Origin: GCA-020348445 sp965372465
Lineage (GTDB): Archaea; Thermoplasmatota; Thermoplasmata; GCA-020350865
Length of the DNA: 20,016 nt
Assembly: GCA_965372465.1 (NCBI GenBank)
Contig: CBDVCK010000027.1
Span: 1 to 20,016 of the forward strand
Direction of reading: 5' to 3'
The stretch's first letter is position 1; each line of letters starts with the position of its first letter. A program made the translations under genes and the position numbers. The notes under the pieces are model-generated. The model worked only from the letters and a program-made list of their open reading frames with translations, searched no databases and was not told where the DNA came from. Below, in pieces: positions 6,996-14,163 of the stretch.

Positions 6996-8274
6996 TCAAA
7001 AAATCCTCCAGCTTTCTTTGATACAGCCTGTGTTTTAGAATTGCACTGTTTTTTATCCATCTCTTTGTTGGGATGTCCATCTTCAAGGAGATGTAATTTA
7101 ATGTCTCTTTAATTGTATTGAATTTTCTGGGCCTGTCTCTTAAGGCCGCCCTTACATTTTCCCTCACATTCCAGACTCCAACGGGCAGAATATAACCTGG
7201 ATGGGCCTCTCTTAGAACCACAACTCCGGCCTGTCTTCTCTCTTTATTAAGTTTTTCGTTCACTGCAAGCCTTGCGGCATAATAGCAACCTCCGATTTCG
7301 GCATACGTTGTCCGCCCTTCGAAAAACTCGTAGCTGTTGAATATGCTGATTCCCTTTCCATGCGGGTTCCATGCTGTATTCGGATACCATGCCTCGATGA
7401 GCTCATAGCACCATTCAGTTGGCATCATCAAAATCAGCCAGCGGTTGTCAAGTTTATAGGACTCGTACAATCTGTATTCATTTATCCAGGGATAGGTCTT
7501 TGTGAAATTCATCATGTGCTCGCCTACCATGGAATCCACTGCGGTTATACTCCATCTTGTAGGCACGAATTTTCTTCTTTTGCCTTCACCAAAAGCTCCC
7601 ACGCTGAAGGCTTTTTGGATCTTGGATACAAGCACATTGTTTTTGTATAGGCCCAAAACAGCATCCTTAGCCTTTAAATCTATGTCATAATACGCTTTTT
7701 CGATTCTGAACTCGTATTTGATGTTGTCAACATTCAGCCTGCGTAATGGGGCAGAAGGACCGTGGGGTTGAACCTCATCCGAAAGGGCGATTTTACCCCT
7801 GGGTCTTTTCAAAAATTCTGCATTCACCTGAGGGGATTCCTTGGCAAGGGCAAGCTCCCTAGTTATTCCCACTATCTTGTTTGAGCTTTCAACATCGAAA
7901 ATATCCACTGTGTACTTGCCTCGCACCAGTTGACTGCGAAAATCCACTATTTCGTCTATGCTTTTATTTATCCAAAGTTCTGGAGTGTCCATGAGGGAAG
8001 TATCTCCATGTATAGGGGGTATCATGGGACCTATGCTTATCTTTGGATAGCCATATCTACCGATAAAAACACTGGGTGGTGAGGAGCCTTCAATGTTCAT
8101 TGAGTCGAATAATGGTGCCGTTCTCATTTTGGAGTACATCTTTACCATAACAGGGCATCTGTTTTTACCACACAGCATCTTGGTGCCCCTGCAGAGAATA
8201 CAAGTTGTTGTAGAATCTCCCTTATAATTCGATAGAATGCCTTTTTCAATTCCTTCATCCAGGGAAGCTCTCAT
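6952..8274 (-). CDS. Nre family DNA repair protein with PCNA-interacting motif
   Basis: 440 residues from the ATG at 8274, matching the archaeal NreA/NreB family (DUF650/DUF651). A zinc-finger-like C-x2-C-x6-C-x4-C (C25, C28, C35, C40) stands near the N-terminus, then the conserved segments FIGRYGYPKISIGPM, RGKIALSDEVQPHGPSAPL and MPTEWCYELIEAWYP. Near the C-terminus is QRKLEDFL (residues 419-426), a full PIP box (Q-x2-L-x2-F-[FYL]), the PCNA-binding motif. Haloarchaeal NreA binds PCNA through such a tail and contributes to resistance to DNA damage. GGAG 5 bases before the ATG favours 8274 over the GTG at 8280. A TATA-like TTTTAAAC lies near 8305-8313. Overlaps the radical SAM gene by 44 bases. 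Confidence 0.9.
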   Translation of the reverse strand: MRASLDEGIEKGILSNYKGDSTTTCILCRGTKMLCGKNRCPVMVKMYSKMRTAPLFDSMNIEGSSPPSVFIGRYGYPKISIGPMIPPIHGDTSLMDTPELWINKSIDEIVDFRSQLVRGKYTVDIFDVESSNKIVGITRELALAKESPQVNAEFLKRPRGKIALSDEVQPHGPSAPLRRLNVDNIKYEFRIEKAYYDIDLKAKDAVLGLYKNNVLVSKIQKAFSVGAFGEGKRRKFVPTRWSITAVDSMVGEHMMNFTKTYPWINEYRLYESYKLDNRWLILMMPTEWCYELIEAWYPNTAWNPHGKGISIFNSYEFFEGRTTYAEIGGCYYAARLAVNEKLNKERRQAGVVVLREAHPGYILPVGVWNVRENVRAALRDRPRKFNTIKETLNYISLKMDIPTKRWIKNSAILKHRLYQRKLEDFLNAENQKGRGENKGN

Positions 8275-8280
8275 ATCCAC

Positions 8281-8412
8281 TCCACTAAGGTAATTGATTT
8301 TTCTGTTTAAAAGGCTATTGAGGAGGGTTGGATGAAAGTATTGGGATTAAATAGGAATCGAAAGTAAATTTATAATAAAAGACTACATAACCCTCAACGG
8401 GAAGCCTTGATT
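8281..8412. promoter_or_regulatory. Divergent promoter region between nre and the glycosyltransferase
   Basis: For the plus strand, a TATA box (AATTTATAATAA, about 8367-8377) sits about 40 bases before the ATG at 8413, predicting transcription near 8397 and a leader of roughly 15 bases. For the minus strand, a TATA-like CTTTTAAACAG (about 8304-8314) predicts a start near 8285. Assignments rest on motif and spacing only. Confidence 0.5.
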
Positions 8413-9555
8413 ATGAAAGTTGCAATGATGACATACAGAACAATGCCAAGAGGGGGTGTGGTTCACTCTACAAAACTAGCAGAATGCCTTTCAAAATTGG
8501 GTGTTAATGTTGGGCTGTTCTCTCTTTTTGACAGAAATGAACATCCCAAAAACAAAGCAGTGGAATTCTACCGCCCTTTGCAGGTACCATGCAAAATATA
8601 TGAATATAAGTCAAGGACAAAGAATGTAATTACAAATGTTAACCAGATGATTAACGAATATGTAAAGAACCTGCCAAAGGATTTTGACCTCTATCATACA
8701 CATGATTGTATCGGAGGTAATGCCCTGTATAGACTAAAGAAAAAGGACCTTCTTTGCGCTCCAACGATCCGGACCATACATCATATAGATTCCTTCAGGA
8801 GCAAGAAACTGCGTGATTTTCAGAATAAATCCGTGAAATATTGTGACCATAAAATGGTTGTTTCAAAGTATTGGCAAAATTATCTAAAAAAGAAATTAAA
8901 TATCGATACCTATCTCTCCTATAATGGTGTGGAAACAGCTCTTTTTAATCCCAGGGTAGATGGTTATGCAGTGAGAGAAAAACATGAACTAGGCGATAGA
9001 CCCGTAGTGCTCTTCGTGGGGGGCCTTGAACCGCGAAAGGGACTGGAATACCTATTGCTTGCAATGGAGCAGGTGAAAAGAAAAATTCCGGATGTGATGT
9101 TGATTGTGTTGGGGAAGGGAGCCTTCAGCAGCAATCGCGGGGAGAAAACCTTCTTCAATGTTCTCATAAAACGTTTGGGATTAGAGGACAGCGTGAGCTT
9201 TGTATTCGATGTCGATGATGAGGATCTGCCCAAGTACTATACAGCATGTGATGTGTTTGCCTTACCATCAAGAATGGAGGGATGGGGACTGTCCATAATG
9301 GAGGCTATGGCCACAGGAAAACCTGTGGTTGCCACAAAGGTTGGGGGAATACCAGAACTTGTGGATGATAAAGTGAATGGATTTCTATGCGATCTTGGAA
9401 ATGTGACGGCTCTTGCCAGGAATATCGTTTTTCTCCTCCAACATGAGGATGTTGCACAAAATATGGGGAAGGCTGGCCAGGAAAAGATGCGGGCTTACTC
9501 CTGGGAAAAGACAGCTGAGAAAGTGAAGAGTATATATGAGAGAATTCTAATGTAA
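8413..9555 (+). CDS. Glycosyltransferase family 4 (GT-B fold)
   Basis: 380 residues from the ATG at 8413; an in-frame TTG at 8407 is a poorer start. The N-terminal domain opens with MKVAMMTYRTMPRGGVVHS, holding the glycine loop (GG at 14-15), and carries LYHTHDCIGGNALYR, typical of the acceptor domain. The C-terminal domain has FVGGLEPRKGLEYLL (nucleotide-sugar binding) and the E-x7-E motif in RMEGWGLSIMEAM, followed by ATKVGGIPELVDD. It would be a retaining transferase using an NDP-sugar at the cytoplasmic face; no membrane segments are seen. The opening motif resembles the MSMEG_0565-type subfamily as I recall it. No other glycan genes are adjacent, so donor and acceptor are unknown. Confidence 0.9.
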   Translation: MKVAMMTYRTMPRGGVVHSTKLAECLSKLGVNVGLFSLFDRNEHPKNKAVEFYRPLQVPCKIYEYKSRTKNVITNVNQMINEYVKNLPKDFDLYHTHDCIGGNALYRLKKKDLLCAPTIRTIHHIDSFRSKKLRDFQNKSVKYCDHKMVVSKYWQNYLKKKLNIDTYLSYNGVETALFNPRVDGYAVREKHELGDRPVVLFVGGLEPRKGLEYLLLAMEQVKRKIPDVMLIVLGKGAFSSNRGEKTFFNVLIKRLGLEDSVSFVFDVDDEDLPKYYTACDVFALPSRMEGWGLSIMEAMATGKPVVATKVGGIPELVDDKVNGFLCDLGNVTALARNIVFLLQHEDVAQNMGKAGQEKMRAYSWEKTAEKVKSIYERILM

Positions 9556-9616
9556 TTTTTCATTTTAATGATAATATATTGATAAAATTCTAGAAAGGAA
9601 AGCGGGCCTGCCGGGA

Positions 9617-9639
9617 TTTTCATGTGCGCAATCACACAA
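9617..9639 (-). other. tRNA intron 3 (T-loop 59/60, 23 bases)
   Basis: Strict BHB: outer T-stem TCGGG/CCCGG, central helix TTCA/TGAA (four Watson-Crick pairs), bulges AA|T on both sides, inner helix TGTGTG/CGCACA with loop ATTG. Splicing restores the T-loop TTCAAAT. Confidence 0.88.
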
Positions 9640-9660
9640 TTTGAACCCGAGTTCGGGGCT

Positions 9661-9683
9661 GTCCCCATCTTAGAAAATAGATG
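9661..9683 (-). other. tRNA intron 2 (canonical 37/38, 23 bases)
   Basis: Strict BHB: anticodon stem GGGGC/GCCCC, central helix CTCC/GGGG (one U-G), bulges GG|C and AC|A, inner helix ATCT/AGAT. Splicing leaves the seven-base anticodon loop CTCCGGA. Confidence 0.9.
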
Positions 9684-9705
9684 CCGGAGGCCCCAGTGAT
9701 ATCCA

Positions 9706-9734
9706 TTATAGTCCGGACAGTACCCTGCCCGGAT
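9706..9734 (-). other. tRNA intron 1 (D-loop, 29 bases)
   Basis: Predicted BHB: exon helix G12-T13-A14-G15 pairs with intron CTAT (one G-U). Bulges are CA|A on the 5' side and AA|T on the 3' side. The intron core is a 9-bp hairpin (TCCGGGCAG/CTGTCCGGA) with loop GGTA. The outer exon helix is weak, so this is a relaxed motif and the boundary could shift slightly. Confidence 0.75.
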
Positions 9735-9760
9735 TGCTACACCACAGGCCCGATATGGAA

Positions 9761-9994
9761 TTACTTCTCCTCAAATAGGCTTGGTGCTCCGGTGTCAGGC
9801 ACTGGTTCTTTCTTTTCCTCTTTTTTCGGTTTTTTGGGCTCCTGTTTCTTCTTGAATTCAGTGTATCCGCATTTACCGCAGGATATGCGATTTGCATGCT
9901 CCCCCAAGAACACACCATCACCGCATTTGGGGCAGGTCTGCTTCTTTCTTGTTAACTTTCCATCCGTAACGTCATAATTCTCGATCTTTGACAT
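9761..9994 (-). CDS. rps27ae: 30S ribosomal protein S27ae
   Basis: 77 residues from the ATG at 9994. The zinc ribbon C21-x2-C24-x14-C39-x2-C42 (CPKCGDGVFLGEHANRISCGKCG) is diagnostic of S27ae. After the ribbon comes an extra tail of about 30 residues rich in Lys, Glu and Pro, ending DTGAPSLFEEK, longer than the roughly 50-60 residues of many archaeal homologues. The ATG overlaps the S24e stop by one base (TGATG), indicating translational coupling; the GTG at 9997 is a less likely start. The product is a small-subunit protein. The tRNA-Arg gene starts 9 bases after its stop codon. Confidence 0.93.
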   Translation of the reverse strand: MSKIENYDVTDGKLTRKKQTCPKCGDGVFLGEHANRISCGKCGYTEFKKKQEPKKPKKEEKKEPVPDTGAPSLFEEK

Positions 9995-10320
9995 CACTTG
10001 CCCCCTTCCTTACCTTCTTCTGCCTTCTCCTTCTTCTCTTCCATAAGATTGTTCCTTTTAAGGACCGCCTTTGATTCAATTTTGAGGGCATCGTTCTTAC
10101 TCTTGTATATCTTGGCATAGCCCATTGTCTCGGGTTTTCCGAACTCCGGTTTCATGTTATCTATTACGATCCTGTCCTTTTGAACCTTTAGCTGCGCTGC
10201 TATCTCATCCCTGATCTCCTTGCGCTTTGGTGTGACCTCCTTTGGATGCGAAACCCTGAAATTCAATTCCATCCTGTCTATCACCGGATTTTCCTTTTTT
10301 GAAATGATCTCCACTTCCAT
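9994..10320 (-). CDS. rps24e: 30S ribosomal protein S24e
   Basis: 108 residues from the ATG at 10320. It opens MEVEIISKKENPVIDRMELNF and contains HPKEVTPKRKEIRDEIA and FGKPETMGYAKIYKS, standard S24e signatures. The Lys/Glu-rich C-terminus is usual in archaea. The start at 10320 is chosen over the in-frame TTG at 10326 because GAGGT lies 6 bases upstream and the protein family starts at this Met. It is the fourth gene of the Rpo7-Spt4-dephospho-CoA kinase-S24e-S27ae operon, 15 bases after the kinase gene. Confidence 0.95.
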   Translation of the reverse strand: MEVEIISKKENPVIDRMELNFRVSHPKEVTPKRKEIRDEIAAQLKVQKDRIVIDNMKPEFGKPETMGYAKIYKSKNDALKIESKAVLKRNNLMEEKKEKAEEGKEGGK

Positions 10321-10335
10321 ATCCAAACCTCTTTT

Positions 10336-10887
10336 TTATTTCATCTTCGTAAGCACATTTTTGACCTTTGTCTTTGCATCATTCAAATCGGTAACCACTA
10401 TTAGGCCAATTCCCGGAAGACCGTAAATCACCGCGGTTTTTTCGGGCGCAAGCCAAACCGCAGGGAGAGTGGCCAAATCCTCTTCGCCTGTTACCTCTAT
10501 TCTTACCTTTAATTTGCTTTGATATGCAGTTTCTATGGCCTCCCAAAGCTCCTTGGTTATCATTCCGCCAGGGTTATTCACGTTAATAACGCTTTGCCCG
10601 ATTTTGAGGATTTTGGCCCTCATTTCCCCGATATCACCCCTCCGGGTGGCAAAGTCCACAATCGCGATGTCAGGAATGATGTCCTTTTCAAAAAGGGTCA
10701 GGGAACATAAGTCGCCAACCGATACTATTTTCTCTGAGTTTGCGAGAACCTCATGAAGGTGATCTTCCATAACCACCTCCCCCAAGGGGTTTTTCAATTC
10801 ATCCCTCAACTCTATGGGCAGTTTTATCGTGCCTTTTATCCCGATTAAGTCTTCATCTGACTTTGAGTGCGTATTTGCCATTTGCAT
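10336..10887 (-). CDS. GTP-dependent dephospho-CoA kinase (DUF359)
   Basis: About 183 residues. It phosphorylates the ribose 3'-OH of dephospho-CoA using GTP, the last step of archaeal CoA synthesis; the family is unrelated to bacterial CoaE. Visible signatures are LPIELRDELKNPLGEV near the N-terminus, SVGDLCSLTLFEKDIIPDIAIVDFATRR, NPGGMITKELWEAI, VTGEEDLATLPAVWLAPEKTAVIYGLPGIGLIVV and a C-terminal Lys-rich helix. The start is uncertain: ATG codons at 10887 and 10881 both lie inside spt4, giving a 29-35 base overlap, and neither has a strong Shine-Dalgarno; a TTG at 10908 is the longest option. Co-transcription with Rpo7/Spt4 and S24e/S27ae is typical of euryarchaea. Confidence 0.9.
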   Translation of the reverse strand: MQMANTHSKSDEDLIGIKGTIKLPIELRDELKNPLGEVVMEDHLHEVLANSEKIVSVGDLCSLTLFEKDIIPDIAIVDFATRRGDIGEMRAKILKIGQSVINVNNPGGMITKELWEAIETAYQSKLKVRIEVTGEEDLATLPAVWLAPEKTAVIYGLPGIGLIVVTDLNDAKTKVKNVLTKMK

Positions 10888-11038
10888 CAATACCCACTTT
10901 CTTACCAATATCAGAGCGTGAATGATTGACCATAATAAGATAACCCTGCCATTCCCTGGAGGTTTTCTCGGCGCATCTTGCGCATTTATCCTCCTCGGTA
11001 ATGAGTCTGCATGACTTACATGCCTTTAATGTCTTCAC
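10853..11038 (-). CDS. spt4: Transcription elongation factor Spt4 (RpoE'')
   Basis: 61 residues with a four-Cys zinc finger (C7, C10, C19, C22) and the family signature REWQGYLIMVNHSRSDIGKKVGIDANGKYALKV. Spt4 binds the NGN domain of Spt5 and promotes processive elongation by archaeal RNA polymerase. The start codon is GTG at 11038, preceded by GGGGGATGA; no ATG is available ahead of the first finger. It lies 22 bases after rpo7 and overlaps the next gene. Confidence 0.93.
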   Translation of the reverse strand: MKTLKACKSCRLITEEDKCARCAEKTSREWQGYLIMVNHSRSDIGKKVGIDANGKYALKVR

Positions 11039-11060
11039 GATTTCATCCCCCTATTTGATG

Positions 11061-11669
11061 TTATTCTTTACCCTTTTTCTTGGGTTTCTTTCCCTTCTTC
11101 TTTTTGGGCTTCTTGGGTCCTTCTCCTCTTACATCCTCTTCTATCCATTCGAATTTTCCAAGTGCGGGTTGCCTCATGGTCAAGCCTATCTTGCTCTCCC
11201 TGGGGCTGCGTTCATTGATGGAGACGGCTACAACTCTTGATCTGGTATCATCCCCCACCTTGAGATCTCGCCTTGAATCCTTTCCAATGAGTCTCGAGTT
11301 GCTTACATCCACATCTATTCTGTCATCCATAACCTGGCTGATATGTAAAAGGCCGTCCAGGGGACCGAAGCGTACAAAAGCTCCGAAACGCAGCATCTCG
11401 CATACTGTCCCGTGAACTATCTCCTGCAGCTCAGGAACGAATACCAGTGCATCGTACTTCACGCCCTGATACACTGCACCATCACCGTGAACTATCCTTC
11501 CATCACCTATTCTCTCGATATTGGTGGTGAGAACCGTAAGTCCACTATTCTTGGTAATTTTCCCTTCAAAGTTTTCCTGGGTCAGTTTTTCAACGATCTC
11601 ATCCACATTATCGGTGAGCTGTTCTGGAGGAATCCTTACGACCTCTTCTCTTGAAACTATGAGATACAT
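11061..11669 (-). CDS. rpo7: DNA-directed RNA polymerase subunit Rpo7 (RpoE')
   Basis: 202 residues from the ATG at 11669. MYLIVSREEVVRIPPEQL is the usual Rpo7 N-terminus (the RNP-like tip domain). An S1/OB RNA-binding domain follows (about residues 78-165: ALVFVPELQEIVHGTVCEMLRFGAFVRFGPLDGLLHISQV). A lysine-rich tail of about 20 residues ends the protein. With Rpo4 it forms the polymerase stalk, aiding open-complex formation and transcript binding. Rpo4 is not in this window. The ATG at 11669 is preferred over the TTG at 11675 because AGTGAT is well spaced from it and family members begin with MY. First gene of the five-gene operon; it starts 44 bases after the end of hppA, so read-through from hppA is possible. 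Confidence 0.95.
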   Translation of the reverse strand: MYLIVSREEVVRIPPEQLTDNVDEIVEKLTQENFEGKITKNSGLTVLTTNIERIGDGRIVHGDGAVYQGVKYDALVFVPELQEIVHGTVCEMLRFGAFVRFGPLDGLLHISQVMDDRIDVDVSNSRLIGKDSRRDLKVGDDTRSRVVAVSINERSPRESKIGLTMRQPALGKFEWIEEDVRGEGPKKPKKKKGKKPKKKGKE

Positions 11670-11712
11670 TTCCAATCACTTCCATGAAACTTTAATTTCA
11701 AACTCCTAAACC

Positions 11713-13752
11713 TTAACCTACAATGGTCCACTCCACTATAAAGGATGCGAACACTAAAGAAACTATCGACATCAATTTAAGTAGTATGTTCAACGAGGGG
11801 CCAGAGGTGTCCTTGAACGGGTCACCCACAGTATCTCCCACCACTGCAGCCTTGTGTGGCATGGAACCCTTTCCTCCGTAATGACCTGCCTCGATATACT
11901 TCTTGGCATTGTCCCAGGCTCCCCCTGCATTGGCCATCATCACGGCAAGCAGAAATCCTGTGACAAGGGCGCCTGCAAGGAGACCACCAAGGGCTTCGGG
12001 GCCTAAAAGCAGCCCAACTATGATGGGGGCGGTAACTGCGGTCAGACCAGGCAAAATCATCTCTCTTTGCGCGGTTCGGGTACTTATATCTACACAGGAT
12101 TCGTAATCAGGTTCAGCTTTTCCTTCCATAAGACCCGGGATTTCTCTAAACTGCCTTCTTACTTCCTCCACGATTTGCGAGGCTGCACGGCCTACGGCCT
12201 GCATTGTCATTGCACTGAATATGAAAGGAAGCATACCCCCTACAAACAGACCAACAACCACGGCGGGATTGAGAAGGGAAATTTCGGTTATACCTGCTGC
12301 ATTCGTATAGGCGACTGTAAGGCCAAGAGCGGTGAGCGCTGCAGAACCAATGGCAAAGCCTTTCCCAGTTGCGGCAGTGGTGTTTCCCAGGGAATCAAGG
12401 GCATCGGTTCTCTTTCTTACATGCTCACCCAGACCTGCCATTTCTGCAATGCCCCCGGCGTTATCTGCTACAGGGCCATAGGCATCTGTTGCAAGCGTAA
12501 TTCCCAGTGTTGAAAGCATACCAACTGCAGATATTGCTATTCCGTATAATCCCGCGAACTGATAGGATAACAAAATGGCTGCTCCAACCGTGAGTATGGG
12601 AAACATCGTGCTTTTCATTCCGATCGAAAGCCCCGCAATTATGGTTGGACCTGCTCCAGTCTGGGAGGATTTTGCCAAATCCTGTGTGGGTCTATAGCTG
12701 TCTGATGTGAAGTACTCGGTGCTGATTCCTATTAGCACGCCTGCCAGTAGGCCTGAAAGAATGGCTCCGAATACCATGATGTTCTCTGGACCCAAAACGA
12801 AATATACAGCCCCGTAGGAAAATACGGTAACAAGAATTGCAGCAAGATATATCCCTTTTCTCAGGGCCAAAAGTAACAGCCGCTGCTCAGCCTTCTCTCC
12901 TGTTCGAACAAAGAAGGTGCCGATTACTGAGGAGAATATTCCAAGACCTGCAATTACCATAGGTAAAAGGATGCATCCGATAGGCAAATCACCATGGGAA
13001 TATGCAACGTAACCCAGGGCCATTGTGGCAATTATCGAACCTACATAGGATTCATATAAATCTGCACCCATACCTGCAACATCCCCAACGTTGTCTCCTA
13101 CATTATCGGCTATTGTTGCTGGATTTCTCGGGTCATCCTCAGGAATTCCTGCTTCAACCTTTCCCACAAGGTCTGCTCCGACATCCGCAGCCTTCGTAAA
13201 TATACCGCCGCCTACTCTTGCGAACAATGCTATAGAACTTGCACCCAAGCCGAAACCTGCAATCACGGTGGTGATCTTGCCCAGATCATCGCTGAGAACA
13301 GCCGAGAAGAACACGTACATTGTTAAGAGGCCCAAGAGTCCAAGGCCCACCACTGAAAGACCCATAACCGTTCCGCTGGAGAAGGCTATTCTCAGGCCCT
13401 TGTTCAAACCCTGCCTTGCCCCTTCGGTTGTTCTTACATTTGCCCTTGTGGCAATATTCATGCCAATGAATCCAGCGAAAGTGGATAATGCCGCACCCAG
13501 AACAAATGCAATGGTTGTCAAAAGACCGATTAATATGGTCAGTACAAATATCATGACGAACATGAAGATCAGTATCGCCATATACTGTCTCTTCAGGTAT
13601 GCCATGGCCCCTTTCCTTGTGGCATCTGATATCTTCTGCATCTTGGCGCTTCCTGGATCAGCCTGCATTACCCTTCTTGAAAGGAGCATAGCGAACAGTA
13701 GCGCAACCAAAGCAGCTATCAACGAGAACATAACGAGGGATTCGCCTATCAT
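11713..13752 (-). CDS. hppA: Membrane-bound ion-translocating pyrophosphatase, predicted K+-dependent
   Basis: 679 residues, about 16 membrane helices. It hydrolyses pyrophosphate and pumps H+ or Na+ out across the membrane. Signatures: GGGIFTKAADVGADLVGKVE (181-200), EDDPRNPATIADNVGDNVGD (205-224), ADLYESYVGS with E234, and the C-terminal GDTVGDPFKDTSGPS loop. At the K+ site, GNTTAATGKG has Ala460 and Gly463; K+-independent enzymes carry Lys and Thr there, so K+-dependence is predicted. The YESY context around E234 is that of Thermotoga-type Na+ enzymes as well as K+-dependent H+ pumps, so the pumped ion is not settled. Start ATG at 13752; a TATA element TTTATATATAAAA lies near 13808-13820 on the minus strand. 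Confidence 0.95.
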   Translation of the reverse strand: MIGESLVMFSLIAALVALLFAMLLSRRVMQADPGSAKMQKISDATRKGAMAYLKRQYMAILIFMFVMIFVLTILIGLLTTIAFVLGAALSTFAGFIGMNIATRANVRTTEGARQGLNKGLRIAFSSGTVMGLSVVGLGLLGLLTMYVFFSAVLSDDLGKITTVIAGFGLGASSIALFARVGGGIFTKAADVGADLVGKVEAGIPEDDPRNPATIADNVGDNVGDVAGMGADLYESYVGSIIATMALGYVAYSHGDLPIGCILLPMVIAGLGIFSSVIGTFFVRTGEKAEQRLLLLALRKGIYLAAILVTVFSYGAVYFVLGPENIMVFGAILSGLLAGVLIGISTEYFTSDSYRPTQDLAKSSQTGAGPTIIAGLSIGMKSTMFPILTVGAAILLSYQFAGLYGIAISAVGMLSTLGITLATDAYGPVADNAGGIAEMAGLGEHVRKRTDALDSLGNTTAATGKGFAIGSAALTALGLTVAYTNAAGITEISLLNPAVVVGLFVGGMLPFIFSAMTMQAVGRAASQIVEEVRRQFREIPGLMEGKAEPDYESCVDISTRTAQREMILPGLTAVTAPIIVGLLLGPEALGGLLAGALVTGFLLAVMMANAGGAWDNAKKYIEAGHYGGKGSMPHKAAVVGDTVGDPFKDTSGPSLNILLKLMSIVSLVFASFIVEWTIVG

Positions 13753-13934
13753 GCCATATACCCCATATACGCCAAAGAAATAACGATTTTGTGCGGTTAT
13801 ATTCTATTTTATATATAAATGTATCTTATCTTCAAAGACTGGGATTATTGGGTAACAATACCCCGAAAGCTGTGAAAAAACAAAAAGAAAGCCTTAAATA
13901 AAGGTTTAGGTATTATCCCGATTCAAGAAAGGGT
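13753..13934. promoter_or_regulatory. Divergent promoter region of hppA and 5S rRNA
   Basis: The hppA TATA box lies on the minus strand near 13808-13820. For 5S, TTAAATA at 13894-13900 on the plus strand predicts transcription starting about 10 bases before the mature rRNA. A small hairpin-capable segment (TATTG/CAATA, about 13846-13860) lies between them; its role is unknown. Confidence 0.55.
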
Positions 13935-14054
13935 ATGACGGCCATAGCGGTGGGGCTACACCTGGTCTCATTCCGAACCCAGAAGTTAAGTCCACCAGCG
14001 TTCCTTGTTGTACTATGGTGCGCGAGCCCATGGGAAGCCTGGATCGCCGTCAGC
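13935..14054 (+). rRNA. rrf: 5S ribosomal RNA
   Basis: The ends form helix I, TGACGGC (13937-13943) with GCCGTCA (14046-14052). Inside are the universal loop B/C bases CCGAACCCAGAAGTTAAG and a long loop E/helix IV region with GCGCGAGCCCATGGGAAGCC. Length about 116-120, as in archaea. Mature ends are estimated. No 16S or 23S gene lies within the window on either side, so this 5S is unlinked from the other rRNA genes for at least 5.9 kb downstream and 13.9 kb upstream, as in Thermoplasma. Confidence 0.95.
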
Positions 14055-14070
14055 CACTTTCTCTTGCTAT

Positions 14071-14106
14071 AGTTTTTTATCGTGTTCCATTTGCGGAGGC
14101 AAATGG
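14071..14106 (+). terminator. 5S terminator T-run and adjacent hairpin
   Basis: A run of six T (14073-14078) follows the 5S gene by about 20 bases, a typical archaeal terminator. Just after it is a perfect hairpin, CCATTTGC (14087-14094), loop GGAG, GCAAATGG (14099-14106). A second T-run (14148-14154) lies downstream. Confidence 0.55.
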
Positions 14107-14163
14107 CAAGATAAGGGTGAATTTCCTAATTCCCCCGTCATTGAGGGTTTTTTTAACCTGATA

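Larger units (their letters stand above)
9603..9751 (-). tRNA. tRNA-Arg (anticodon CCG) with three predicted BHB introns
   Basis: The minus strand from 9751 opens with GGGCCTG and closes with CAGGCCC plus discriminator G at 9603, a perfect 7-bp acceptor stem. The 149-base precursor folds only after removal of 29, 23 and 23 bases at three predicted bulge-helix-bulge sites. The resulting 74-nt tRNA has U8, A14, G15, G18-G19 and A21; anticodon stem GGGGC/GCCCC with loop CTCCGGA (anticodon CCG, codon CGG); variable loop GAAC; T-stem TCGGG/CCCGG with loop TTCAAAT. The D-stem has three pairs plus a U13-U22 mismatch. The gene begins 9 bases after the S27ae stop on the same strand, so it may be co-transcribed with the ribosomal operon. 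Scanners that do not model non-canonical introns would miss it. No CCA is encoded. Confidence 0.9.

Noticed and set aside
12067..12513. 148-codon plus-strand ORF inside hppA
   Set aside because: Antisense shadow of a strongly conserved pyrophosphatase gene, with no promoter or ribosome binding site.
13752..13769. Five-codon upstream ORF (ATG GGG TAT ATG GCA TGA) whose stop overlaps the hppA start
   Set aside because: It lies in a short tandem repeat (GTATATGG) and has no ribosome binding site; probably chance.
13091..13783. 230-codon plus-strand ORF opposite the hppA N-terminus
   Set aside because: Composition is that of a complementary frame of membrane-helix codons; no family match.
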